A stretch of DNA of 53,817 nucleotides from Candidatus Heimdallarchaeota archaeon (GTDB lineage Archaea; Asgardarchaeota; Heimdallarchaeia; Heimdallarchaeales; Heimdallarchaeaceae): the NCBI GenBank assembly GCA_018238545.1, contig JABCTC010000023.1, positions 1 to 53,817 on the forward strand. Direction: 5' to 3'. The notes below the pieces were generated by a model that was not told the DNA's origin, did not search any database, and worked only from the letters and a program-made list of their open reading frames with translations. The translations under genes and the position numbers were made by a program. This document shows positions 1 through 8,208 of the stretch, piece after piece; positions within the stretch are counted from its first letter, which is position 1; each line of letters starts with the position of its first letter.

Positions 1-1062
1 TTCACACTCTTTGACCATTTCATGCAGAGTGTCCCTCAGTTAGTTAAAGGTCTCCCAGTAGCAAAAGTTGTTCCATTACCATTTAAAAGAAAAAAGAAAG
101 GAAGATTACCCATAAAATTGTTAATGAAAAAATATTATGTTATCGCCCGTCAAGGGAATGCAAAAACACTAACAGCACAAATTAATAAACAAGGATGGAC
201 AGAATTAGGTTTTCCCCAGAAAGGGAAGAAGAAACTTGTTGCAAAAACACTTTCCCCCTCCAAAGTACGAGAGTATATTCACAATGGCGCAGAGATCAAA
301 CTTTTCCAAGTTAGCAGTGGTCAAGCACCTAGTTACAAACCTCGAGTGGATGTCGTTCTCGAGGGAGCAATGGCCTGTTTCCACTCCTCTACTCTTCTCC
401 ACACTTATCTCCCGCTTATCTCAGGTCGGAAGAAAGCTATTCTTGGTCTAGATATTAACCGCTTAGGAGTACATATGTTGGCATTCAACACCTCTGTTTC
501 TCTCCCCCCAGACCTCTTGCTTCTAGCTGAACGTTATACTCATCTCAGCAATAAGGTTCTCCCTGAACTCCATCGGGGGTTGATGCGCAAACGCAAAGCT
601 CGAGATACTCTTGGTTTCTGCAAGTTGCAGGGAGAGCTCAATAGAGTTTATACTCGTCGCATGCGAATCATTCGCGAGCTTACTCGCTGTTTACCACCCT
701 TTCTTGCTGCAGTCATAGCGAAAAAACAGTGTAAGACCTTGAAGATTGAGCAGTTAACTGTTGACCCCTCAGGTACCAAAGGGGCTTTAGCTAAAGCTAT
801 TTACACCATGCCCGATAATCTCTTCATCTACCAGAAATCTGTCTGGTTAGCTTCTCAAGAGTTAGGTTATCAAGTGCAATTAGAATCTGTTAGTCCTTAC
901 CATACTAGTACTATTCATTATGGTTGTGGAGGAACGTTAGTTCGCAACCAAAGCCAGTATGATTATACTCCTTGCAAAAAGTGTGGACGAAAAGTTAACA
1001 CTCATACTAATGCCGCACACAATATTGCTTCTCTGTCTGGTACAATCCTTCCTTCCTTATAA
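1..1062 (+). CDS. TnpB-like (IS605 OrfB) protein, 5' end cut by window, RuvC-III aspartate lost
   Basis: TnpB proteins are RNA-guided RuvC nucleases of IS200/IS605 elements. Numbering from the first ATG (base 22), the RuvC-I aspartate is in GLDINRLG (D144) and the RuvC-II glutamate in LKIEQLTV (E243). The zinc finger is reduced to HxxC...CxxC (H299, C302, C318, C321). The RuvC-III block, normally DRDxNAA, reads NTHTNAA (326-332), so the catalytic aspartate is His328. The frame is open to the left edge with no stop, and the protein is shorter than the usual 370-430 residues, so the N-terminus probably lies outside the window. No tnpA is visible. It is either a decayed transposon gene or a nuclease-dead TnpB derivative. 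Family assignment is firm; loss of cleavage is inferred from one motif. Confidence 0.8.
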   Translation, partial: FTLFDHFMQSVPQLVKGLPVAKVVPLPFKRKKKGRLPIKLLMKKYYVIARQGNAKTLTAQINKQGWTELGFPQKGKKKLVAKTLSPSKVREYIHNGAEIKLFQVSSGQAPSYKPRVDVVLEGAMACFHSSTLLHTYLPLISGRKKAILGLDINRLGVHMLAFNTSVSLPPDLLLLAERYTHLSNKVLPELHRGLMRKRKARDTLGFCKLQGELNRVYTRRMRIIRELTRCLPPFLAAVIAKKQCKTLKIEQLTVDPSGTKGALAKAIYTMPDNLFIYQKSVWLASQELGYQVQLESVSPYHTSTIHYGCGGTLVRNQSQYDYTPCKKCGRKVNTHTNAAHNIASLSGTILPSL

Positions 1063-1135
1063 TCCTCTTCCCCTCACCGCACGCGAGGGGACCCACCTAA
1101 ACGACGGTTAGACCGCCTCTGGCAAGTTTGACCAA
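1063..1135 (+). ncRNA. possible TnpB 3' structured region (omega-RNA-like end)
   Basis: Immediately after the TnpB stop is a GC-rich stretch unlike the AT-rich surroundings. It contains a 6-bp hairpin, CCCCTC (1070-1075) pairing with GAGGGG (1085-1090) around a 9-nt loop. TnpB guide RNAs are normally made from the 3' end of the gene and the adjoining element end, so position and composition fit. No known omega-RNA sequence was recognised and the element boundary was not found. Confidence 0.3.
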
Positions 1136-1238
1136 GTTTCATAACGTGCGTTGGGAGAAAGAAATATGCTAAAAGAGAAAAATCGCCAAAGAACTAAATT
1201 AATAAACATCTTAACGATAATGAGGATGGTAAATTTGC

Positions 1239-3095
1239 ATGAGTGTCTCGCAAGAAAAATCTTCTAAGAAAGTTATATCTGTTTTAATTATTGTTTTTAT
1301 TGTTATTGCAGCGTTTACATCCATATTTATTTACTGGTTTAATATTCCACAAAACAATCGTGGTTTGTTTGGCACAACATTACGTTATTACACTAAAGGG
1401 ACTGAGCGCCTTTATTATGAAGAGTATTCAAAATCTATTGCACAAGATATGAGAGAGATAGGTATTGATGTCACAGAATTGCCCACGGAATATGCGGTGT
1501 TTTTGGAAAATATATTCAGCGACAAAGACTTCGATTTAGCTATAATCGAATTGGAAGGGACAACTGCTCCTCATTTAGAATTTTTATTCAAACAAGGAGC
1601 TAGCTTGAATATTTTCAAGTTTAATGATACTTATGATGAGGGATATACTACTGATTTGTTAAATAATATTTCAAAAACTACTGATTTTTATGAAAGGAAG
1701 AATATGTTCTATTCTGTTCAAAATCATTTAATGACCAATATCTTGCCTATGGTTCCTCTTTTCACACCAGTTAGAACTTTTATTTATTGGGATAATTTGA
1801 GATATTTCAATCCCAATTTTGGTTTAGCAGATTCATTGCCCTATATGCAATTTAGTGGTCTTCATCAAAGCCAAACAGCTGTAGATGAATTGAACATTGG
1901 TGTACTTGGGAAATGGATTGACTTCAATCCACTAACCGTGGTGGAGAATGGAGAAAAATTAGTCTTGTCTCTAATTATGGACAAACTCACTACTATAGAT
2001 GACAAAGGAACTCCAACACCTTATGGAATCATTGACGATTGGGATTATGTTAATTCAACTTTTCTTAAATTACACGTTCGAACGGATGCTATATGGCAAA
2101 CAGACTATGAAGAATTATATGAAAATGAACCCTTCACTGCTGAAGATGTTATTTTCACTCTTGATTTGATGCTTGCTCAACAAGCTAACCGGAACTATGA
2201 AAAATTAAAATGGATTGATTCTTATGAAATTGACATTATAAACAATAATTATGTCAACGTGTATATAGATTCAGATCCCAATACAGTTGAAAAAGAACCA
2301 TATGCGTTTGCAATAGAGGATTTGTCAGTATATCCTTATCCTGAGCATTATCTTAATGTGTCTTCTTCAATAGATCAAATTCTTGATTCTTCTAGATGGG
2401 AAAAATTTGGTGAAATTCCCTTTGGTACTGGAAAATATGTTTATTCATTAACAGAAAGTGATCCAAACTTAGCTCTAGTATTTGATAAACACGCTAATTG
2501 GTTCAATGTAGGAGCTATTGATGGATCTTCATTATCTGTGGATTTTAATACAATAGAATTACAAAAATATTCGGATTCATATGCCATGAGACTGGAGATG
2601 CAAGAAGGTTCTCTTGATATCGCGGATTTTGGTAAAGACCCTGTTGCTGAAGACTCTTTTACACCCTTGGGTACATTCAGAACAGGTTTCAAATTGGAAA
2701 ACTCAATAGTTTTTCTAGCATTTAATCTTGATAATCAATATTTTGGAGGAGAAAATAATCTTATTCCTACAGCTGATTTGGAAACATCTAAAGCATTGGC
2801 AATAAGAAAAGCTATAGCAACTATTATAGACAAAACGAAAATCAACACACAATACCATAAAGGTATGTTCAATATTACAGATACTCCAATACCAACTTAT
2901 TTCAAAGATTACTATTATCCAAATGTTCCACGGTATGAACGTAGCATTGATCAAGCTATAGACTTTCTGGAACTAGCAGGTTACAATTTCACAGTTTCAG
3001 AAAATCCAGCACCTTTCAACTTTATCAGTGCTGGTTTTGGATTAGTTGTAGCATCTATGTTTGTAATGATTGTTTCTAGGAAGAAAAAGAAGTGA
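1239..3095 (+). CDS. membrane-anchored peptide-binding protein (SBP family 5), apparently circularly permuted
   Basis: Family 5 solute-binding proteins capture peptides or nickel for ABC importers outside the cell. Residues about 12-34 form an N-terminal membrane segment and about 592-612 a second one followed by KKKK. Residues about 45-190 match what is normally the C-terminal part of the family (helix with 'IGIDV', the 'FDLAI' strand, then 'TTDFYERKNMFYSVQ' and 'PMVPLF'). Residues about 215-585 match the N-terminal part, starting 'LNIGVLGKWIDFNP', with 'ENEPFTAEDVIFTLD' and ending 'AIDFLELAGYNF', which usually precedes the first block. The order is therefore swapped. No permease or ATPase gene is adjacent. 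A PAC2-family gene follows after 3 bases. It could also be the remnant of a tandem duplication that lost its outer halves. Confidence 0.75.
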   Translation: MSVSQEKSSKKVISVLIIVFIVIAAFTSIFIYWFNIPQNNRGLFGTTLRYYTKGTERLYYEEYSKSIAQDMREIGIDVTELPTEYAVFLENIFSDKDFDLAIIELEGTTAPHLEFLFKQGASLNIFKFNDTYDEGYTTDLLNNISKTTDFYERKNMFYSVQNHLMTNILPMVPLFTPVRTFIYWDNLRYFNPNFGLADSLPYMQFSGLHQSQTAVDELNIGVLGKWIDFNPLTVVENGEKLVLSLIMDKLTTIDDKGTPTPYGIIDDWDYVNSTFLKLHVRTDAIWQTDYEELYENEPFTAEDVIFTLDLMLAQQANRNYEKLKWIDSYEIDIINNNYVNVYIDSDPNTVEKEPYAFAIEDLSVYPYPEHYLNVSSSIDQILDSSRWEKFGEIPFGTGKYVYSLTESDPNLALVFDKHANWFNVGAIDGSSLSVDFNTIELQKYSDSYAMRLEMQEGSLDIADFGKDPVAEDSFTPLGTFRTGFKLENSIVFLAFNLDNQYFGGENNLIPTADLETSKALAIRKAIATIIDKTKINTQYHKGMFNITDTPIPTYFKDYYYPNVPRYERSIDQAIDFLELAGYNFTVSENPAPFNFISAGFGLVVASMFVMIVSRKKKK

Positions 3096-3098
3096 TGA

Positions 3099-3821
3099 AT
3101 GATGAATACTATAAATGAACTTACAGAAATAAACCTAAAAAACAAAGTTTTACTTCAAGCTTTTAGCGGGAGTGGAGCTATTGGAACGTTACTCACAGCA
3201 TTTTTAACAAAATCTTTAGAAATGGAACAAGTAGCCGTTTTACACCCAAAGAATGTTGCTCCTGTTGCAATTGTAAAGAAAGGGAAAATAGAGAACCCAA
3301 TAAGGATTTTTCAGTCAGAACAATTTGCTCTAATGTCATGTGAAGTAAGTATACCATACGAAGAATTACCTGAGTTCCTAGAAATACTTGTAGATTTTTA
3401 TATCAAACAAGGTGTTTCATATATTGTTCCTGTAGGTGGACTTCCGATTTTCCAAAATCCCAATGGAGAATCAAAATGCGTCGGTGTATCAGCTGATGAT
3501 TCATCTCTAAAATTTCTAGAAGAGAAAGGTGTAGAGTTGTTAGATGAAGGAATAATCTATGGTTCAGTTGTAGAAACAATGGAATTGTGTCAAGCTAAAG
3601 GTTTCAAGAACTGTTTTTCACTGATGGCAGAATGTGATCCTAGTGTACCTTCTTACCAACCAACAAAAGAAATTCTCAAAGCTCTTGGTAAATTATTCGG
3701 GCTGGAATATGACGAAGAACAATATGAAGAAATTATTTCTGTCATAAAGAAAAGAATAGAAGAAAGTTCTAAATTAATTAGAGAAGAAACTATCGATAAA
3801 ACAAGAGAAAGCCATCTATGA
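3099..3821 (+). CDS. PAC2-family protein (proteasome-assembly-chaperone-like)
   Basis: The protein has 240 residues and fits the archaeal PAC2 family. An N-terminal Rossmann-like part (LLQAFSGSGAIGTLL, about 18-33) is followed by the family's central 'YIVPVGGLP' strand-turn (about 109-117) and 'GVELLDEGIIYG' (about 146-157). Eukaryotic PAC2 helps assemble the proteasome; most archaeal members are ATP-grasp-associated or orphan proteins of unknown role. A charged helix closes the protein (about 215-240). The start lies 3 bases after the stop of the binding-protein gene, so the two are probably co-transcribed, although no functional link between the families is known. The second Met codon at 3102 is an equally possible start. 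Confidence 0.75.
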   Translation: MMNTINELTEINLKNKVLLQAFSGSGAIGTLLTAFLTKSLEMEQVAVLHPKNVAPVAIVKKGKIENPIRIFQSEQFALMSCEVSIPYEELPEFLEILVDFYIKQGVSYIVPVGGLPIFQNPNGESKCVGVSADDSSLKFLEEKGVELLDEGIIYGSVVETMELCQAKGFKNCFSLMAECDPSVPSYQPTKEILKALGKLFGLEYDEEQYEEIISVIKKRIEESSKLIREETIDKTRESHL

Positions 3822-3997
3822 TGAGTTTTTGTCTATTAGAACCTTTTTCATCTATTTTCTTGTGAATTGTAGTGAAAATACCCTGATTCTCATATTATTC
3901 CCACAGAAAAAATTAATGAATCGCCCGGAACTGCTAGAAAAGTCAGAGAAGGGATTTTTGTCGAGTTTCAGTGCCTATTACTCTGGTCAGAAAAAAG

Positions 3998-4314
3998 TTT
4001 AAATAGGTTGGAGTTTCTGTTCTAATAGTTAGGGTAGTTCAAACAAGGCAGATAAAGGGGAACTGCAAACTGAACAGGAAGAGTAATCCGATGCTTAACC
4101 CCCTCAAGGGTGAACTCGGGAACAATGGTTGAACCCCTTTTTAAATGGTTTGAACCCCCATTGGGCTTAGATAAAGACCTCCTAAGTCCGAAATCCCCCA
4201 GAACCAGACTTAGTCTGGAATCAGAAGAATTTCTTCTGTCTGCCAGAACCCCAACCAAAAACCCAAAGCGTCGAGTAAGAATTTCCTTCCTGTTCAGGCA
4301 GAAATCCCTTTTTT
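3998..4314 (+). ncRNA. candidate structured non-coding RNA with its own TATA box
   Basis: This covers most of a 607-base gap without a convincing gene (3822-4428). A TATA-like TTTAAATA lies at 3998-4005, predicting transcription from about 4028, and a T-run (4309-4314) could end it, giving about 285 nt. The stretch is richer in G+C than its flanks. Hairpins: 4163-4170 with 4182-4189 (8 bp, one G-U), CCAGAC/GTCTGG at 4204-4209/4213-4218, CAGAAGA/TCTTCTG at 4222-4228/4232-4238, and CAATGG (4123-4128) with CCATTG (4158-4163). A motif close to ATGGTTGAACCCC occurs twice (near 4125 and 4144). RNase P and SRP RNA signatures were not found. It could instead be the end of a decayed insertion element, on either strand. 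Confidence 0.35.
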
Positions 4315-4428
4315 CAATTCATTCTTCTTTCATTAAAAATATGGTAATTTTAGAAGATAATAGATAAAACGAAGAATTAATACATTTCTTACATTCTTTT
4401 ACCATGTTATATTTTTCAATATTTCTTT

Positions 4429-4755
4429 CTAACTAACTCCTTCAGCTAGTAGTTCTCCTATCGCTTCTGTTGTCATGCTAAACACAGACAAGATTTCTTC
4501 CTTTGAGTGTAAAATTTCGTAAAGATTTTTAAGCTTCAAATCTTTACCTTTGGCATCTTTTAGAATGATTTCATATCCCAAACCTTTACCCAAATTTTTC
4601 TCATCATTAATCCAATCTTTTTGTTCATCAAAAAATTGTGAGAGAAAGCATTTGATACTATTCACATCATTAAGTTTGTAATGTGCTAATTCCAAACTCT
4701 TTTCCTTATTTTCGGTTAATATTTTGAAGATCAATTTCCAAGTCAAATTTTTCAC
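4429..4755 (-). CDS. small hypothetical protein
   Basis: This is a 108-residue frame with a GTG start and a GGTG ribosome binding site overlapping it. The protein is mixed-charge and mainly helical (KLIFKILTENKEKSLELA near the start; a second helical stretch with FSMTTEAIGELLAEG at the end). There is no cysteine cluster, signal peptide or membrane segment. I do not recognise the family. It lies alone between the structured non-coding stretch and the second TnpB, in a region with accessory character. Codon use looks ordinary for the window, so it may be real, but no homology evidence was available. Confidence 0.4.
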   Translation of the reverse strand: MKNLTWKLIFKILTENKEKSLELAHYKLNDVNSIKCFLSQFFDEQKDWINDEKNLGKGLGYEIILKDAKGKDLKLKNLYEILHSKEEILSVFSMTTEAIGELLAEGVS

Positions 4756-4923
4756 CTAATTTTCTTTTCATTATTATTATTCTCAAATTGACTTAAAAAG
4801 GAGGCAATTTTGTCTTCGAGTTTATGAATATGTTTTTGTCTTTTTGTCTTATTTGCTTGTAAAACTAGTAACATTTTAGTGATATTACGGGTGTTTTTAT
4901 AATGAACTCTGGGTCAACGAAAG

Positions 4924-6183
4924 ATGGCAAAGGTACTGCGTGCAGAGCGTATAGAAGTGACGTATCATCCAGCATTAAGCAGAATCTGTCATCAAGCAAA
5001 AAATCTCCATAATCGAGCAAATTTTCTGATAAAAACCTCTTTGAAGCAAACAAGTACGCTTCTCTTTTACTATGATCTTGACAAACAGTTGAAACAGGAG
5101 GAGTGCTACAGAGTCCTTCCGGCTCATGTTGCACAACAGACGCTCAAACTCCTTTCTAGAACTTGGAAGAGCTATTTCCAAGCTAAACAAGAGTGGAAGA
5201 AGAAACCTACATTGTTTTTTGCCATGCCTAAACCACCTAGCTACAAAAAGAAAGATGGAGAAACAGTAGCCATCTTCACCAATCAACAAGCGAAGATAGT
5301 CAATGGATGGCTAGTGTTACCTAAAAAAGTGAAGTACACCTACAAGACAAGACTAACAGCTCAAGCAGAGCTAAGAGAAGTTAGAATCATTCCTCGAAGG
5401 ACACATTACACCCTTGAACTTGTTTATTTGAAGAGTATACCAAGTCTTAGGAAGAAGATGACCAGAAAAGGAGCGATAGATCTAGGGATGGACAACCTTG
5501 CCGCTTTCGTGGATAACCTCGGAGGAAGGCCGATTGTTATCAAAGATGCAGGGAAGGGGATAAAATCCATTACGCAATATTATTTGAAAGAACAGAAAAA
5601 ATTACAAACACAGTATAGTCAGCAGCAGAGAAAACAATTGCAATCGAATAATCGTCTGAAATATGGTCCAGCTTATTACAAACTCAAAGAAAAGTGGAGA
5701 AGAAAGCTAAATGATGCTATCCACAAATTAACCAAGTATCTGGTAGACTTGTGGGTCGAACGAGGGCTCCATGAAGTGGTAATAGGCTATAACCCGTTGT
5801 GGAAACAAGGAGTGCATTTCTGGAAGAAAACTACCCAGATGTTCGTCACCATTCCCTATCTAAAAATCATTGATGTGCTAAAATATAAAGGAGCTGAGCG
5901 AGGGATAAAAGTGGAGACCATCCCAGAAGAATACACTTCTAAAAGCAGTTTCCTGGATAATGAGTTCCCTAAAAAACGGAAAAAGTACAAGGGAAAAAGG
6001 ATTCACCGAGGGTTGTTCCGTTCTGCTGCTGGTCACTTGATCAATGCTGACGTTAATGCCGCATACAATATTCTGATAAAAAGCGATCCGAAAGCACTAC
6101 CTAAACGTAGTGTGAACGGGGTAGGAGGATACGTGATGTATCCACTAAGAGTGAGTATAGAGTGTCTTCGCCCCATATCATGA
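4924..6183 (+). CDS. tnpB: TnpB, IS605 OrfB type, of the 'GYNxxWKQ' subfamily
   Basis: This is a full-length 419-residue RNA-guided RuvC nuclease of an IS200/IS605-type element. RuvC-I is AIDLGMDNLAAF with D186; RuvC-III is LINADVNAAYNI with D376. At the usual RuvC-II glutamate site the protein has VVIGYNPLWKQG, with Gly288 instead of Glu. A conserved EEYTSKSSFLD block follows (E335/E336). There is no CxxC zinc finger. All of this is characteristic of a known TnpB subfamily in which another acidic residue is thought to complete the site, so the protein is probably active. No tnpA is adjacent, so it is a TnpB-only (IS1341-like) copy. The last 30 or so codons probably overlap the guide-RNA end of the element. 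Confidence 0.88.
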   Translation: MAKVLRAERIEVTYHPALSRICHQAKNLHNRANFLIKTSLKQTSTLLFYYDLDKQLKQEECYRVLPAHVAQQTLKLLSRTWKSYFQAKQEWKKKPTLFFAMPKPPSYKKKDGETVAIFTNQQAKIVNGWLVLPKKVKYTYKTRLTAQAELREVRIIPRRTHYTLELVYLKSIPSLRKKMTRKGAIDLGMDNLAAFVDNLGGRPIVIKDAGKGIKSITQYYLKEQKKLQTQYSQQQRKQLQSNNRLKYGPAYYKLKEKWRRKLNDAIHKLTKYLVDLWVERGLHEVVIGYNPLWKQGVHFWKKTTQMFVTIPYLKIIDVLKYKGAERGIKVETIPEEYTSKSSFLDNEFPKKRKKYKGKRIHRGLFRSAAGHLINADVNAAYNILIKSDPKALPKRSVNGVGGYVMYPLRVSIECLRPIS

Positions 6184-6343
6184 CCTCTAAGCACGACATG
6201 TACCTAGCTTTGTCTAATAAGACAAGAAGACAAATAAGCATCATAAACCATTTTAGGTGATTCTTCCAATTTATCTGCGAACTAAAATCTATAAGTTTTT
6301 AAAGTATCTCTGAACCGATAATTCAGATTATCTAGGTGTTTTT

Positions 6344-6526
6344 ATGGGTCACGGATCATTACAAAAAGCAGGAAAAGTAAGGAAGCAAACTCCTAAAGTT
6401 ACAGCGAAAGAAAGAAAAAGTCCTATTCCTCGTAGAGGACTTAGAAATAAATATGTCAAGAGAATAATTCTTGGAAAATATGCTGGTCAACCTGCAAGTA
6501 TGGGTGCTAAGCGTCGATCCCGATAA
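6344..6526 (+). CDS. rps30e: 30S ribosomal protein S30e
   Basis: This is a 60-residue, strongly basic small-subunit ribosomal protein. It begins [19 protein letters not shown], the conserved opening of archaeal S30e, and carries the RNA-binding RNKYVKRI segment and a GAKRRSR tail. Length fits the archaeal family; the eukaryotic form is made as a ubiquitin-like fusion (FAU), which is absent here. The ATG follows TAGGTG at a normal spacing, and a TTTTTAAA element about 50 bases upstream (near 6295-6302) may be the promoter. elp3 follows 29 bases later on the same strand. Confidence 0.93.
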   Translation: MGHGSLQKAGKVRKQTPKVTAKERKSPIPRRGLRNKYVKRIILGKYAGQPASMGAKRRSR

Positions 6527-6555
6527 TCCTTTCATTTTTAAGAGAACGAATTTCG

Positions 6556-8163
6556 ATGAAGAATCCAGAATCAGCTCTCATTGATATTAAGGAAGCATTA
6601 CTTCACCTTAATATTGTTACTGAAGCTAATTTAAATCAAATAAAGAGAGGAATTGCTAAAAAATATCATCTTGACTCTTTTCCAAGGAACAGTGATATTT
6701 TGGCTATTTGTACAGAAGAAGAAAAACATAAACTGTTACCTATTTTAATGAAAAGAAAAGTGAGAACTCTTTCTGGTGTAGCTGTTGTCGCAGTTATGAC
6801 TAGACCATGGGAATGTCCACATGGGAAGTGTATAGTGTGTCCAGGTGGTCCCGATAATGATCGCCCTCAGAGTTATACTGGTTATGAACCAACCACTATG
6901 AGAGGCATTCGCAATAATTATGACCCATATCTTCAAGTTCAAGAGCGGATAAGTCAATTAGAGGCAATAGGTCACTCTGCTGAAAAGATTGATGCTATAA
7001 TAATGGGTGGGACATATACTCACCAACCCTTAGAATATCAGCAAGAATTCATATTGCGTATGTTTGATGCTATGAATGGTGTTGCTTCTACAAATATTCA
7101 AGAAGCTCACAAATTAAATGAGACAGCAAAATATCGCTGTGTAGGATTAACTATAGAAACAAGACCTGACCAGATTTCCCACGATAAAATTGACCACTTG
7201 ATAGATTTTGGTGTAACTCGTTTGGAACTAGGCGTACAATCCGTTTTTGACGATGTTTTAGAGAAAATGAACCGTGGTCATGGAACAAAAGAAATTATTG
7301 ATTCATTTAAATTTACAAGAGATTCAGGACTAAAACTAACCGCACATATGATGCCAGGTTTACCCGGATCATCTTATGATAGAGACATAGCTTCCTTTTA
7401 CCACTTATTCAATGATGGCCGATATCGTCCTGATGAGCTTAAGATTTACCCAACCATGGTTATTCCAGGAACGCAATTACATGATGATTATATTGCAGGA
7501 GATTATGTCGCTTTATCGAATGAAGAAACAGCAAAACTGGTCGCTGAAATCAAAACTATGGTTCCTCCTTATGTTAGAATTAAGAGAGTTTTAAGAGATA
7601 TACCTGCCCATCAAATAGCTGGTGGTCCAAATAAAAGTGACCTTAGGCTTGACGCACAAGCTATTCTAAAACGTGAAGGGAAGAAATGTCGTTGTATCCG
7701 TTGTAGAGAGGTTGGACGCCATGTTTATCAGAACAAAGGCGATCTTGATATGAATTCCATCCATTTTGTTCATCGTAAATATTCTGCTAGTGAAGGGACA
7801 GAACACTTTCTTTCTTACGAAGAAGTTCAAAATGATGTTATAATTGGGTTTTTGCGCCTTCGTGAATTAAGCAAAGATATAATCAGGACAGAGTTTATAG
7901 AAGAACCAACAATAGTAGTTAGAGAACTTCATGTGTATGGAGAATCTTTAGAGTTGCGTTCTTCTAGTAATAAACCAGTTCAGTGGCAACATAAAGGCTA
8001 TGGGAAGAAACTACTATTAGATGCTGAAAGTATAGCTGTAGACAATGGTTACGACAAGATATCTATCATTTCAGGAGTAGGTGTTAGAGAGTATTATCGG
8101 TCACTTGGATATAAATTAGATGGGCCTTATATGTCCAAATCACTCAAGGGTTTAGAAGGGTAA
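6556..8163 (+). CDS. elp3: Elp3, tRNA uridine-34 modification enzyme (radical SAM + GNAT)
   Basis: Elp3 uses acetyl-CoA and SAM-derived radicals to build the carboxymethyl-type modification on wobble uridine of tRNA. It has 535 residues, the usual size. The iron-sulfur cysteines are in CPHGKCIVCPGG (C87, C92, C95), followed by radical-SAM elements such as IIMGGTYTH and GLTIETRPD. A second Cys group (KKCRCIRCREVG, about 375-387) and a C-terminal GNAT acetyltransferase domain (about 440-530, with QHKGYGKKLLLDAE as the acetyl-CoA loop) complete the architecture. It follows S30e by 29 bases and is probably co-transcribed with it. In archaea Elp3 acts without the other Elongator subunits, and none is seen here. 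Confidence 0.95.
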   Translation: MKNPESALIDIKEALLHLNIVTEANLNQIKRGIAKKYHLDSFPRNSDILAICTEEEKHKLLPILMKRKVRTLSGVAVVAVMTRPWECPHGKCIVCPGGPDNDRPQSYTGYEPTTMRGIRNNYDPYLQVQERISQLEAIGHSAEKIDAIIMGGTYTHQPLEYQQEFILRMFDAMNGVASTNIQEAHKLNETAKYRCVGLTIETRPDQISHDKIDHLIDFGVTRLELGVQSVFDDVLEKMNRGHGTKEIIDSFKFTRDSGLKLTAHMMPGLPGSSYDRDIASFYHLFNDGRYRPDELKIYPTMVIPGTQLHDDYIAGDYVALSNEETAKLVAEIKTMVPPYVRIKRVLRDIPAHQIAGGPNKSDLRLDAQAILKREGKKCRCIRCREVGRHVYQNKGDLDMNSIHFVHRKYSASEGTEHFLSYEEVQNDVIIGFLRLRELSKDIIRTEFIEEPTIVVRELHVYGESLELRSSSNKPVQWQHKGYGKKLLLDAESIAVDNGYDKISIISGVGVREYYRSLGYKLDGPYMSKSLKGLEG

Positions 8164-8208
8164 TCTTATAATAATATCTGTGAGATTCTTCTTGAATAAT
8201 AGATTCAT

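Noticed and set aside
3998..4314. RNase P RNA or 7S SRP RNA
   Set aside because: Length would fit, and AGGGTGAACTCGGG faintly recalls SRP helix 8, but the GGAAGGGAGCA loop, the RNase P GGAGGAAAGTCC and ACAGAA motifs, and pairing of the two ends are absent.
4022..4367. Overlapping open frames on both strands in the structured stretch
   Set aside because: Both are low-complexity, lack ribosome binding sites and recognisable domains; they are best explained by G+C-richer non-coding sequence.
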